A DNA stretch of 64,000 nt from BJ22 sp021298375. GTDB lineage: Bacteria > Planctomycetota > Planctomycetia > Pirellulales > Pirellulaceae. The notes under the pieces are model-generated. The model made no database searches. It had not been told where the DNA came from and worked only from the letters and a program-made list of their open reading frames with translations. The stretch lies in the NCBI GenBank assembly GCA_046343015.1, contig JBKDOL010000132.1, positions 75,424-139,423 of the forward strand. Reading direction: 5' to 3'. The position numbers were made by a program, and so were the translations under genes. Shown piece by piece: positions 43,366-52,418 of the stretch. Position 1 is the stretch's first letter, and every line of letters starts with the position of its first letter.

Positions 43366-44379
43366 TCACCGGGTCAACGGCCAATCCCTGAGGCGATAAC
43401 TCACGCCCGTTTGATCGAGGAGTCGGCAAAGATACCTCAGGGCGACGCCAAAACCATCGGGACCGCTGAACCCGCCGAATTGTCCGCCGCGCCGCAGGTG
43501 GGGTTCGAGGTCGAGAAACACGAGCGGCTGACTCCAGCCGGCTTTTTGTAACCTGTCGCGAATCGCCGGGAGTTCCCGCCTCAAGTCGGGCAGCACCTGT
43601 CGGTAGGCTGCGTCGCCAAGTCCTGCCGGGACAAAGGCGTCGAGGCTCTCCTCGTCAAGATGCTGGTTGCCGGATGAGCCAGGATTTCCCGTCCCAGCCG
43701 TTGGCGGCAGGTAATCCTTGACGTGTACCCAGCCCAAGGTGCCACGCAGCGCCAGGTACTGCCGCCAGACCTCGGATGCACTCAGTCCCTGAACGACGAG
43801 GTTCGCTCCGTCGAAGATCGAAACCAGATTGGGAGCTGCCGCCAGCTCGACCAACTCGCGGACCAGGTCTCCCGTCTGACCAATCAGGTTGGCTTCGACT
43901 TCCAGCCCAAAGACCAGGCTATCTTGAGCGCAACGAGCAGCGAGTTCCCGCAACCGCGCGGCCGCTTCGGCCAGATGAAGCGAGGGATTCGAGCCGCGCG
44001 GGTGATAGAAGGAAAATCCTCTCACCAGCGGAGCCTGCAGAACCTTCGCAATTTGGCTGATTCGATTGACCTCACCGGCGAGGTAGTCGGAAAATGGCCG
44101 ATACTGATTGGAGGTGCCGTCGTCGACATCCAGTAACTTGACCTTGCCCAGCGGGGACCCGATCGAGGAGACGCGGAGGCCGTAACTGGTCAGCAACTCG
44201 TCGATTCGCTGGAGATCCGAATCGGTGGCAGCGAGGATGTTCTTGATCCCCTGGCCGAGGTCAAAAAACCGGAGCGAGATCCACTCCAGACCGAGGGCTG
44301 AGGCCACCGCAAATTGCCGCTCCAGATTCTTGTCGGCACAAACCTCATCGCAAAAACCGGTCAGCACGACATCGCTCAT
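43366..44379 (-). CDS. sugar phosphate isomerase/epimerase-like TIM barrel protein
   Basis: 337 residues from ATG 44379 with GGAG 6 nt upstream (start MSDVVLTGFCDEV). The xylose-isomerase-like/AP-endonuclease-2 barrel is shown by LEWISLRFFDLGQG, RGFSFYHPRG, FGLEVEANLIG with a metal Glu, NLVSIFDGANLV with Asp, GWVHVKDYLP with His, and LVFLDLEPHL with Glu. Planctomycetes carry many such proteins in sugar catabolism; the substrate is unknown. Confidence 0.88.
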   Translation of the reverse strand: MSDVVLTGFCDEVCADKNLERQFAVASALGLEWISLRFFDLGQGIKNILAATDSDLQRIDELLTSYGLRVSSIGSPLGKVKLLDVDDGTSNQYRPFSDYLAGEVNRISQIAKVLQAPLVRGFSFYHPRGSNPSLHLAEAAARLRELAARCAQDSLVFGLEVEANLIGQTGDLVRELVELAAAPNLVSIFDGANLVVQGLSASEVWRQYLALRGTLGWVHVKDYLPPTAGTGNPGSSGNQHLDEESLDAFVPAGLGDAAYRQVLPDLRRELPAIRDRLQKAGWSQPLVFLDLEPHLRRGGQFGGFSGPDGFGVALRYLCRLLDQTGVSYRLRDWPLTR

Positions 44380-44444
44380 CGGAGGCTCCGCAGGAGGGGT
44401 GGGAAAAGCGGGCAATGGCCTGCAGTCTGGAGGTGAACTCGATC

Positions 44445-44795
44445 CTACTTGTCGGTTGAGACGACGATCCGCGAGGAAATCCCGCCGCGGGGGGTGAAAA
44501 CGGCTTCCAGCGTGGCGCTGCGGGGCTGCACCGCGCGAACAAAATCTCCAAAAATGAAATTGGTCACGTGCTCATAGAAAATCCCCTCGTTGCGAAATCG
44601 CTGCAGGTACATCTTGAGGCTCTTTAGCTCAATGCACTTGCGGTCGGGGACGTAGGTGAAGACCAATGTCCCAAAATCGGGCTGGCCTGTTTTCGGGCAG
44701 ACCGAAGTGAATTCGGGACAGCGGATTTCGATCGTGTAATTTCGATCGGGGAACTGGTTGTCAAAGACTTCAAGCGTTTCAAAAAAGTTCTGCAT
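44445..44795 (-). CDS. queF: NADPH-dependent preQ0 reductase (7-cyano-7-deazaguanine reductase)
   Basis: 116 residues, the short unimodular (YkvM-type) form. Reduces preQ0 to preQ1 for queuosine in tRNA. The catalytic Cys33 lies in TSVCPKTGQPDFG with Asp40 following, and the NADPH/QueF motif is CIELKSLKMYLQ. The C-terminal half has NEGIFYEHVTN. It stands alone; queA and tgt are not in the window. Confidence 0.96.
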   Translation of the reverse strand: MQNFFETLEVFDNQFPDRNYTIEIRCPEFTSVCPKTGQPDFGTLVFTYVPDRKCIELKSLKMYLQRFRNEGIFYEHVTNFIFGDFVRAVQPRSATLEAVFTPRGGISSRIVVSTDK

Positions 44796-44904
44796 CGGAT
44801 GTTCCTGAAACTAAATCCCGCAGTCCGGTCGTGGCTGACAGTGGCCGGGTATCGCTTCCCAAGGGGTGGGCGACTGAGGGCGGTAAGTGGATGGTTTGGA
44901 TCGA

Positions 44905-46092
44905 CTAGTGAGCTGCTTCGGGTGAGGCCGCAGGCGGCTTGACGGGGCCTTTCGGAGCGCAGACGAGCACCATGACCGCTCCGAGAATCGTGACCGCCAA
45001 GCTGAGATAGAAAGCACTCGAAACCTCGGCCCGCAGGCCTTTGGAGGTGATTTCCGTAAAGGTGTTCACCACAGGCGCGAGGCCAAAGACAAGCGGCATG
45101 ACGAAGATCGGCTTGCCGCCGAAATTGAACGCGTAAATGATCCCCAACGCGCCAAACGCTCCTGCGGTTCCGCCCAGCAACGACCAGATGACTCCGCTCG
45201 TATTCCAGCCACCCGGCTCGGGGAACTGCTGCAGGAGGAAGAAGGCCGCGACCACGGCAATCACAAAGTAGGCGAGGCCGACGCAAAGGAAAGGGCGCAA
45301 ACGGCTTTGCCCCATTTTCATCTGACCCTTGTGCAGGACCGGACCATAGGAACCCCAGCAGAGTGCCGTGAGCGCGATCGACAAGCCAACAGCCAGCCAG
45401 TTCACTGCTTTCTGCTCGAGCTGTTGCAGGCGGCTGACCGGCTTGTTCACAGCGTTGCCCGCCTCGGCAGCTGGAGTCGCCTCGGCAGCTGGTGCATCGC
45501 TCGCGGGGGCGTTGTCGGCATTGCCAGTCGGCTGGTCTGACTTGCTGGAGGGTTCATTCTTGGAGGGCGCGGCTGCTGCGTTCACAGCCGCGGGCTGTTC
45601 CTGATGATTGTCTTTGACCGCTTCCTTGGGCTTGAGAATCAAGACCCCGGCGGCGCCGATCGCGACGATCGCCACGCCGGTGTAAAACAATGCGGAGGCC
45701 TCTTTGAAGGTGCGACTGAAGAACATCGTGCAGAACGTGTTGACCACCGGAGCAAAGCCGAAGACCAGCGGCATGACGTAAGCAGGCTTCCCCTGAAACT
45801 TGAAGGCCAGAATGATTCCCAATGCACCCAGAGCCCCAATCGCCCCCGCGCCCAACGACCAGATGAAGCCACCGAGGGTCCAGTTTCCTTTTTCCCCTTT
45901 TGTCGTCAGGATCGCGATTGGAAAGATGACCGCGATGAGAAAGTAAGCCGCGCCGACGCAAATGTAGGGCCGAAGCGAACTGAGCTTGCCATCTGCACCC
46001 ATGGCATGTTGGCCTTCATGCAGCACCGGACCGTAGATTCCCCAACAGATGACCGTCAGGGCCACGAACACGAGAAAACTCAAACTGCGCAT
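44905..46092 (-). CDS. ten-span permease built from two near-identical halves
   Basis: 395 residues from ATG 46092 (an upstream ATG at 46152 is weaker). Each half of about 150 residues has four to five hydrophobic segments and shares long motifs: CWGIYGPVLHEGQ / CWGSYGPVLHKGQ, LRPYICVGAAYFLIAV / LRPFLCVGLAYFVIAV, and YVMPLVFGFAPVVNTF / FVMPLVFGLAPVVNTF. The halves are joined by about 85 residues rich in Ala, Asn, Pro and Glu. The layout recalls DMT/EamA exporters, but the similarity between halves is far higher than usual there. Substrate unknown. Confidence 0.88.
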   Translation of the reverse strand: MRSLSFLVFVALTVICWGIYGPVLHEGQHAMGADGKLSSLRPYICVGAAYFLIAVIFPIAILTTKGEKGNWTLGGFIWSLGAGAIGALGALGIILAFKFQGKPAYVMPLVFGFAPVVNTFCTMFFSRTFKEASALFYTGVAIVAIGAAGVLILKPKEAVKDNHQEQPAAVNAAAAPSKNEPSSKSDQPTGNADNAPASDAPAAEATPAAEAGNAVNKPVSRLQQLEQKAVNWLAVGLSIALTALCWGSYGPVLHKGQMKMGQSRLRPFLCVGLAYFVIAVVAAFFLLQQFPEPGGWNTSGVIWSLLGGTAGAFGALGIIYAFNFGGKPIFVMPLVFGLAPVVNTFTEITSKGLRAEVSSAFYLSLAVTILGAVMVLVCAPKGPVKPPAASPEAAH

Positions 46093-46340
46093 GTGCTGGG
46101 GGCTCCGGGGAGGGGACTCCGTAAACGAAAACGGCCTGCGGCAACTCGCCATCGCAGGAACAGGGGCAACCGTTGCCTTGCCGTTTGCTTAACTTTGTCT
46201 GCCAGTGTAGCGAAAAAGGCCGATCTGCGGCAGCGAGGGGCAGGCTGACATTCGTTGACGTGAGGCAAGGGGCTGCGGTCACTCCCCGGGTCCCAAGCGG
46301 CGACTCGCCGGAGTCGATTCGCCAGACCGTCATTCTCCAT

Positions 46341-48530
46341 TCAGGGAGCTTTGCCGTTGGGAGCGGAGGGTTTACTGGGCGGTGGTGGCGGAGGGGGCAA
46401 TGTGACCACCAGCGGCTTGTCCCGCAGCGGGCCCTTGACCTTCAGCTTGAGCGGCCGGCTGTAAACGGCTCGGCCTCGCGGGTCTCGCGCGGCAACCAGC
46501 AGTTCGACCTGACCTCGTCCCAGTTTCCCCGCGGGAATGCTGAATTTTGCCGAAGCGGCGCCGTTTTCCGCGAGAACCTCTCCGCCTCTCAAGAGCTGTA
46601 ACGGTCCGGGAAGCGACGTGGTGGCGGCGAGTTCGAACTTGCCGTCGACGTCAATCTCGGGCTCGGAGGCGGTGAGCGTGACCGACTCGCCACGATTGTT
46701 GACCCAGAGAGGAAACTTCAGCGTCTGACGGGATTGAATCAGTCCCGAGGCAACCGCGACCAATCTAAGTTCGTGGTATCCATCGGTCACTTTCTCGGAC
46801 TCAAAGACGACCGGATTGAGACCGGGCCGACGCCCCGCCAATCGTCCATCGAGAAAAATCTCGACCGCGGCAATCTCGGGGCTGGACTCGGCCTTGCTGA
46901 GTTCGATGGTGATCGTGCCCTTCACTTCCTCAGGCACCGCTCCCGCTGTTACTTGCGGAAAGCGGGCAAACGGCTGGCAGAGCGCATCGCCGACGATCAA
47001 CAGTTGCATGGGGCCTTCAACGGACTGGTAGAAGGCTTCGGCCAGCGAGCACCCGCGGGCATAGTGCACCTGAATCATCGGGTGGGGAAACTTCTGCTGC
47101 AAAGCATAGGGTTCGACCACCGTTCCACTGCTGCCCGCGGCACCCCATTTGAGGAACTCGGTGCATTGCGTGTGGCCCGGGTTGGCACCAAAGACCGCGC
47201 CATAGCTGGTCAGGTTTTCCACAATGGCGCCGGGCTTGATCTGGCATTTGTACTCCGGCCAGTTAATCCCGGCCGAGCCGAGCATCGCGCCGACAATGTC
47301 CTGTTTGCCCGGCGGGACTGTGGATTGGCTGACTTCGCTTTCCAGTTTGAGCCGTTTGAGCTTGAGCATCGCGGCGGCAAAATTGGGCTTGCGAGTCGTC
47401 GTCCGCACATCGGAGGTCTCGGTGAAGTAAACAGTGCCTTTCGGTTGGCTCCCATCGGCGGCGACACTCCGCTCCAGGGCTGCAACGGCATCCTGCTCAC
47501 TCAGTCCGGTATCCCAGGTATGCGCGAGCATGGTCGACAGCAGGTAGTTCATCCCTTGGTCGCGAGTCGCATTGACGGAGCCGTTTGGCGCCCAGCAGTA
47601 GCGGCTGCTGAAGCCCTGCGAAACCAGGAAGTCGAACCGCTCGTCGGGGATGCGACTGACCAGGCCTTTGAACAGCGGTTGGTCCAGCAGGGGCTTGAAA
47701 GCCGGTTCATTCAGCACCAGCCCGCGGTATTGAAGGCCATTGCGCACGGCCCGGGTGAGTGCTTCGCTGGCCTCGCGTTCCTCTCCGAGTTTTGCGTGGG
47801 CCCGAGCCAGTAACCAGGCGACGCCCACCTGATTGGGATGAGCGGCCTGCAAAGGCTTCAAAATTTCGACCGCCTTGCCGTGCTCTGCCGCATTGATCGC
47901 CTCGACCGCGGCATCAAACTGCTTGGCGGGATCGCCAATAAAGGGCTGGGTCAGAAGCCGCGCTGCTTCACCCCGAAAATACTGATTCGAAAAGAGCGAA
48001 AAATAGACTGGCTGATTCTCCAGCACCGGAATGGCAAAATAAGTGAGCGCGGTCAGCGAGGCCGTCGGAGAGAAAAGGATTTTGCGCTCCTCCGGGATGG
48101 GGTCTCCGCGGGTCGCAGCTTCGCGGAAAAAAGCCTCTTGGGCGGGAGCCACGTTGACGGAGGCTGGAAATCCTCCCGAATAAACGATCAGGTCAATTTG
48201 CTGGTCGAGCTTTCGCTCGCGTATGGCTTCGAAAACGGGCTTGAGAATCAATGTGCGGAATTGCTCGAGCGTAATCGTTGTTTGTCGCGGGACACCCGAA
48301 AGGTGAATGACATTGGCCGCAGGAATACCGCGCAGCGCGACATAGTGGTTGGCCAAGAGCAGTGAACCAGCATCATCCTGATTGACGACCAAAACCAGAT
48401 TTTCGGGGCCGCCTCCAGCCCAAACGGGTGCGCCCGAACTGCTCGAAATGATTCCGGCGAGCAGCGAAAGAATCCGCAGCCAGAGGGCTGCACCTTGAAA
48501 GAAACGGTAAACGCGAGCGACACGCGGCAC
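46341..48530 (-). CDS. TIGR03790-like secreted protein with TPR-like part
   Basis: 729 residues from GTG 48530, chosen because GAGGAG lies 8 nt upstream; GTG 48536 is too close to it. A signal peptide (about 14-38) precedes the family core (ENLVLVVNQDDAGSLLLANH, then ALRGIPAANVIHL, IDLIVYSGGFPASVNV, and a later THTWDTG-like catalytic-looking region, AHTWDTGLSEQDAVAA). A helical repeat-like stretch (about 208-270; LLARAHAKLGEEREASEAL) interrupts it. The end is beta-sandwich-like with a proline run (PPPPPPPSKP). The family is typical of planctomycete and verrucomicrobial surface proteomes; its function is unknown. Confidence 0.82.
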   Translation of the reverse strand: MPRVARVYRFFQGAALWLRILSLLAGIISSSSGAPVWAGGGPENLVLVVNQDDAGSLLLANHYVALRGIPAANVIHLSGVPRQTTITLEQFRTLILKPVFEAIRERKLDQQIDLIVYSGGFPASVNVAPAQEAFFREAATRGDPIPEERKILFSPTASLTALTYFAIPVLENQPVYFSLFSNQYFRGEAARLLTQPFIGDPAKQFDAAVEAINAAEHGKAVEILKPLQAAHPNQVGVAWLLARAHAKLGEEREASEALTRAVRNGLQYRGLVLNEPAFKPLLDQPLFKGLVSRIPDERFDFLVSQGFSSRYCWAPNGSVNATRDQGMNYLLSTMLAHTWDTGLSEQDAVAALERSVAADGSQPKGTVYFTETSDVRTTTRKPNFAAAMLKLKRLKLESEVSQSTVPPGKQDIVGAMLGSAGINWPEYKCQIKPGAIVENLTSYGAVFGANPGHTQCTEFLKWGAAGSSGTVVEPYALQQKFPHPMIQVHYARGCSLAEAFYQSVEGPMQLLIVGDALCQPFARFPQVTAGAVPEEVKGTITIELSKAESSPEIAAVEIFLDGRLAGRRPGLNPVVFESEKVTDGYHELRLVAVASGLIQSRQTLKFPLWVNNRGESVTLTASEPEIDVDGKFELAATTSLPGPLQLLRGGEVLAENGAASAKFSIPAGKLGRGQVELLVAARDPRGRAVYSRPLKLKVKGPLRDKPLVVTLPPPPPPPSKPSAPNGKAP

Positions 48531-48721
48531 GGTCACGACTCCTCAGGCTGGGGGATTGCTGAGGCCAATGCTGCGGGGGCGTTCACCGGAATTGGCCGTG
48601 CCCTGATTCTAACCGATCCGCTTCGGCCGCGCGAGGATTGAGAAACCGGGCGCTGCGATTTTCGCCCTGATTGAACAGCCGCGCCTCGGGCGGCCGGGGC
48701 TTGGCCTGTAGGACTTGTCCT

Positions 48722-50728
48722 TTAGCGGACGCGGCACTTGAAGCGGATCAATCCGCTCTGGCCCACGTCGAGCGTCTGCTTGACGTCCCACCGCAGGACC
48801 AGCGAATCAGCCGCATTCCGTTCGCTGCTGAAGTCCGCGTCGAGCGAGCATTGGGCTGAATCGGGAACGTACTCCAGCCGGGTGGTCAGGTTGTCAATGA
48901 TGGTGACATTGCCGATTTTCCGCGCCCCGACATTCTCAAAGCTGATGGTGAATTCGACTTCCTCACCGCAGGCGGCCGAAATGGCCGAGGCCTGCTTAAG
49001 AATTTTCAATTGGGCATCGCCGTTGTCGCTTTTAACGGTGACCAGTTCGTGCACTTTGGCTGCGTCGCGGGTAATCACCGCTTGTCGGCGGTCAGCGACA
49101 ACTTGCAAACCGAGGTTGTCTTCCCAGCTGCGGGCCGCGACCGCAGCGAGTTCCAGCCGCGCGCCTTCGGAGTTAGCGAATCCGCGATAGCGAGTATGCT
49201 GCAGGTGGCTGCTTGAGCGGGTCCGGTCTTCAGCCCGCCGGGGTTGGGTCACATTGTCGGCAGTCAGGCCGCGCGTCTGGTCATTAAAGCCACGGGCCCG
49301 GAGTTGAGTGGCGTGCTGTTGAGGCTGAAGCTGCTGCAGAGTTGTCGAGGAAATGTCTTTGCCGCGCGTCGCCTCGAGTTCGACGGTATCGTTGAAACGG
49401 GCGAGCCGCGTCGGCAGCGACTCGAGACTGTAGCCGGAGATTTTTCGCACGGCGGCAAACCGCGGTGCGTAGATGGCGACTCGATTGCTGGCGACGACCT
49501 GCCGGGTTCCGCCCAGGGTGTCAAATGCGGCAACGGTGTCTTCCACGTCCAGGCCATTGAGGTTCCAGTTCTGGTCCACCGTGACGTGGAAGTTTTTGTC
49601 GCCCCCGTCAAACAGGAATTCATCGCGATGGAAAGGCTCACTTCCAGGCCCGCCGGCAACCCCCAGCGGAGCAGGGCAGAGGTTGCAGGGGTCGCTGCCC
49701 CACGCCGCTTGTGGAAGCGGTTGCGCAGCTGGAGCGATGCTCAGCGGCTGGCGTCCGGCGAGCTCCTCGTTACCGCTGGGGTTACCGCTGGGGACTCCAC
49801 CGGGGAGCGGGTTTTGAGTCGGGTTACTGAAGCGGAATTCGGGGCCCTGTCCGGCGGCACTTGCCGTGGCCCGCTCCTGACCGGCCGGTTTTTGAAAGCT
49901 CACTAAAAGCGCACGGCGATCGAGTTCGCGAGCAGCTTGCGGAGGAAACACCGTCAATGGAATGGCAGCCCCGTTGCCGTAACTCATTTCGGCGTCTGAC
50001 GGTTGACGAGTCCCGAGGCGCAGAATGGCAATCGGACGGCCCAGGCGGCTCGCAGTCCGGATCGGGTCTTCCAGATCGGTGACGTCGAAGTAGGCTTGGT
50101 GTCCGTTGCAGAGCTGCCGGTAGGGAAGCGCCGTTTCAGGGTTCTCGACGTAAATGATTTTTGTCACCAGCTTTCCGGTGAGCGCTGTCTCAATGTCTTC
50201 TTCGGAAATCGCAATTGGCACCGGAAAGCGAAGCTGCAGGTCGGCTGGCGGATTGAGACAGCTGACGATTTCCAGCGAAGGGTAGAGATCGAAGGATTGT
50301 GTTCGGAATTCGCCTCGAATCCTGACTTGATAAATCGGTCCCACGCTGGTGGCGACAGTTGGATTGGCATACTCGGTATCGACCCAGCTACCCTGCCAGG
50401 TTCCGACAACAGTATTCTCGGGAAGTTGCAGTTTGACCGGCTGGACCCGCCCGACCCACTGCGGGTTGGCAAGCAGACTGGCAAAGGCGACCGTTCCGGG
50501 AACGTCATTGGAACTGGTGAAGCGGGGAGCTATCGAGCTTTGGGCATCGACGGCCTGGAGAGGCAGCAGTGCGGTCAGGAAACAGGCGGTCAGTAACCGG
50601 GCGGTCAGTAACCGGACAAGCGGCCAGCAGCTTCGGTAGCGAACAGCGTGGAAATCGCGTCGCGAGGAATCCCGAACGAGACCGGCGGAGGGAAGATGAT
50701 TGACCAGAGGACTGGCTGGTTGGCTCAT
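48722..50728 (-). CDS. secreted DUF11-repeat protein with a module shared with its neighbour
   Basis: 668 residues from ATG 50728 (AGGA 7 nt upstream). The basic N-terminus contains a 15-nt DNA duplication (LLTARLLTACFLTAL), then a signal peptide ending AVDAQ. Residues about 80-260 form a beta-rich module (IYQVRIRGEFRTQSFDLYPS, AISEEDIETALTGKLVTKII, RPIAILRLGTRQ) also found in the 50913-52049 protein. A Pro/Gly-rich middle (CNLCPAPLGVAGGPG) follows. The C-terminal domain (about 570-668; ASAISAACGEEVEFTISFEN, then GNVTIIDNLTTRLEYVPDSA) is DUF11/CARDB-like, as in planctomycete cell-surface proteins. Confidence 0.85.
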   Translation of the reverse strand: MSQPASPLVNHLPSAGLVRDSSRRDFHAVRYRSCWPLVRLLTARLLTACFLTALLPLQAVDAQSSIAPRFTSSNDVPGTVAFASLLANPQWVGRVQPVKLQLPENTVVGTWQGSWVDTEYANPTVATSVGPIYQVRIRGEFRTQSFDLYPSLEIVSCLNPPADLQLRFPVPIAISEEDIETALTGKLVTKIIYVENPETALPYRQLCNGHQAYFDVTDLEDPIRTASRLGRPIAILRLGTRQPSDAEMSYGNGAAIPLTVFPPQAARELDRRALLVSFQKPAGQERATASAAGQGPEFRFSNPTQNPLPGGVPSGNPSGNEELAGRQPLSIAPAAQPLPQAAWGSDPCNLCPAPLGVAGGPGSEPFHRDEFLFDGGDKNFHVTVDQNWNLNGLDVEDTVAAFDTLGGTRQVVASNRVAIYAPRFAAVRKISGYSLESLPTRLARFNDTVELEATRGKDISSTTLQQLQPQQHATQLRARGFNDQTRGLTADNVTQPRRAEDRTRSSSHLQHTRYRGFANSEGARLELAAVAARSWEDNLGLQVVADRRQAVITRDAAKVHELVTVKSDNGDAQLKILKQASAISAACGEEVEFTISFENVGARKIGNVTIIDNLTTRLEYVPDSAQCSLDADFSSERNAADSLVLRWDVKQTLDVGQSGLIRFKCRVR

Positions 50729-50825
50729 TTCCAAATCCTGACTGCTGGAGACTGGAGGCAGTTGTGTGATTGAGGTTGAAGCGGAGCAGCGTAGCGTGCG
50801 CCGTCGGGAGTCGAGGGGGAATGGA

Positions 50826-50869
50826 GAAAAAGGGAGCCGCGCGAGTCTGGTGAATCGTCGCGGCTCCCT
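50826..50869 (-). terminator. terminator of the 50913-52049 gene
   Basis: The arms AGGGAGCCGCG (50831-50841) and CGCGGCTCCCT (50859-50869) give an 11-bp stem, followed on the minus strand by five T (50831-50827). It lies about 45 nt past the stop codon. Confidence 0.85.
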
Positions 50870-50912
50870 GTCATCATTCAGCGTCTTCGTTCGAGCAAGT
50901 CAAGACTGCAGA

Positions 50913-52049
50913 CTAGCGGCGGAAAGGACCGCCTGGACCGTTGTTGCAGTCGGCAGGAATCTGACCGTGCACCATGTCGGCAGGCGGCTGGTTGTTGTAG
51001 TGCGCCGGACGGATGGTGTGCTCTTGGATCAACACCCGGTCAGCAGGCCGCGGATAGCTCAAGCCGGGCTTCTGCTTGACGTGGACGTTGACGGCCGGGG
51101 TCGGTCCGGGGATCGACATGGCCGTGTGGTTGTAAAGGTTGTATTGCTGCAAACCGGCAGGGCCTCCCAGCGGAATGTGCGGAGGACCGGGCAGGCCGAT
51201 CTGGGTGCCGGTGTAGGGCATCCCGTAGCTCGGCCCAGTGACACCCGAAATGTAGGCATCGCCGTTGGCAGCGACGCCGCCACCGACCCCACCACCGTAA
51301 ATCACGCCGGCCATCGGGTTGCCTTCGCCACCCAGACCCAAATCCTTGTTGCCGATTCGAATGATGGCCAGAATCGCACCGCGACGATCCGCTTCGACAA
51401 TCGGGTCAACGCCCGGGTCGAGCCGCGTGCTGACCAGCGTGTCGACGCCAGCCAGGGCGAGTTCCTGGAACTCGGGGTCCGGAACGTAAATCACTTTGGT
51501 CACGAAGTTGCCAGCAGCAACCTGATCAAAGTCTTCCTGTGTGAACTGGACTGGAATCGCCGAGTGGGCCAGGTAAGCCGCAGTGCGATTGGATGCCGGA
51601 CCAATTTCCAGGGTGGGGTACAGCACTAAGCCGGGCCGGCCTTCGATCGATCCGACCTTGAGGCGATAAATCGAGCCCTGCACGAAATTTTGTCGTCCGG
51701 GGACCACGAGCGGAGTCGAGTCATAAAGACCAACCGCGCTGATATCCCAGTTGATGTTCATCCCTTCAGGCTTGTCAAATAGGACCTGAACGGTTCCAAA
51801 GCTGGCGGCTGGTGCCGGGCCAAAACCCGGGCCCATCATGCCACCACCAAAGGGTGTGCCCCCCAGCGAAGAACTGGCCGACAACACACCTGGGCCGGGG
51901 CCGCCGACGCCTGGACCCGGTTCAGCCAACATGACTGCCGGCGGCAGATTGTGGCTGACAGGCAGACCTTTGCGTACCCACGGCTTTTGCGCGTTGGCGA
52001 CGCCGGTCAGCGCCATCAACGCCAAACACAAAGCAATTCGAACAAACAT
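50913..52049 (-). CDS. secreted protein with the LYPTLEI/VTKVIY module
   Basis: 378 residues from ATG 52049, with AAGGGGGA 7 nt upstream. The signal peptide is FVRIALCLALMALTGVANAQ. A Gly/Pro-rich linker precedes the shared beta-rich module (about 120-270; YRLKVGSIEGRPGLVLYPTL, IPVQFTQEDFDQVAAGNFVT, KVIYVPDPEFQELA, EADRRGAILAIIRIGNKDLG). The tail is Pro/Gly/Asn-rich (PADCNNGPGGPFRR). The strong Shine-Dalgarno and terminator suggest good expression. Likely an envelope or cell-wall component; function unknown. Confidence 0.87.
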   Translation of the reverse strand: MFVRIALCLALMALTGVANAQKPWVRKGLPVSHNLPPAVMLAEPGPGVGGPGPGVLSASSSLGGTPFGGGMMGPGFGPAPAASFGTVQVLFDKPEGMNINWDISAVGLYDSTPLVVPGRQNFVQGSIYRLKVGSIEGRPGLVLYPTLEIGPASNRTAAYLAHSAIPVQFTQEDFDQVAAGNFVTKVIYVPDPEFQELALAGVDTLVSTRLDPGVDPIVEADRRGAILAIIRIGNKDLGLGGEGNPMAGVIYGGGVGGGVAANGDAYISGVTGPSYGMPYTGTQIGLPGPPHIPLGGPAGLQQYNLYNHTAMSIPGPTPAVNVHVKQKPGLSYPRPADRVLIQEHTIRPAHYNNQPPADMVHGQIPADCNNGPGGPFRR

Positions 52050-52418
52050 CGGAAATCCCCCTTGAGCTGAATGATCCGCAGTCCCAGCCACATAAGTGCG
52101 GGGTGGCCAGATGCGGGCTCGCGGCAGCACATGCTCCGCCAAGTCTTGTTTTTCACGAACGAAGTGGCGTCAAACTGCTGGCAAACTGACGTGGACCATT
52201 TGGGCTGGCACTCCTAAGATGCCCGCTTCTCCTGGCAAACGGCTGGGTCTTGTCGGCGCTTGGCGCGGATTGCAGTTTGAGGTGGCTTTTTCCTCCCGGA
52301 GTCCATGTAATTCCGTCGGGAATGACGCACCCTCGGCGCATTGTGTGCGCCTGCAATCGTGTAATTAGATTCGGCGCGAAAGATCGCGTTCCTTTGGCAA
52401 AATCGGCAATTTCATGAC
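52050..52418. other. intergenic region between divergent secreted-protein genes
   Basis: Should contain promoters for both 52049 (minus) and 52419 (plus). AT-rich boxes (TGTAATTAGATTC near 52359-52371) are present, but no -35/-10 pair with good spacing could be fixed. No coding frame supported. Confidence 0.45.
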
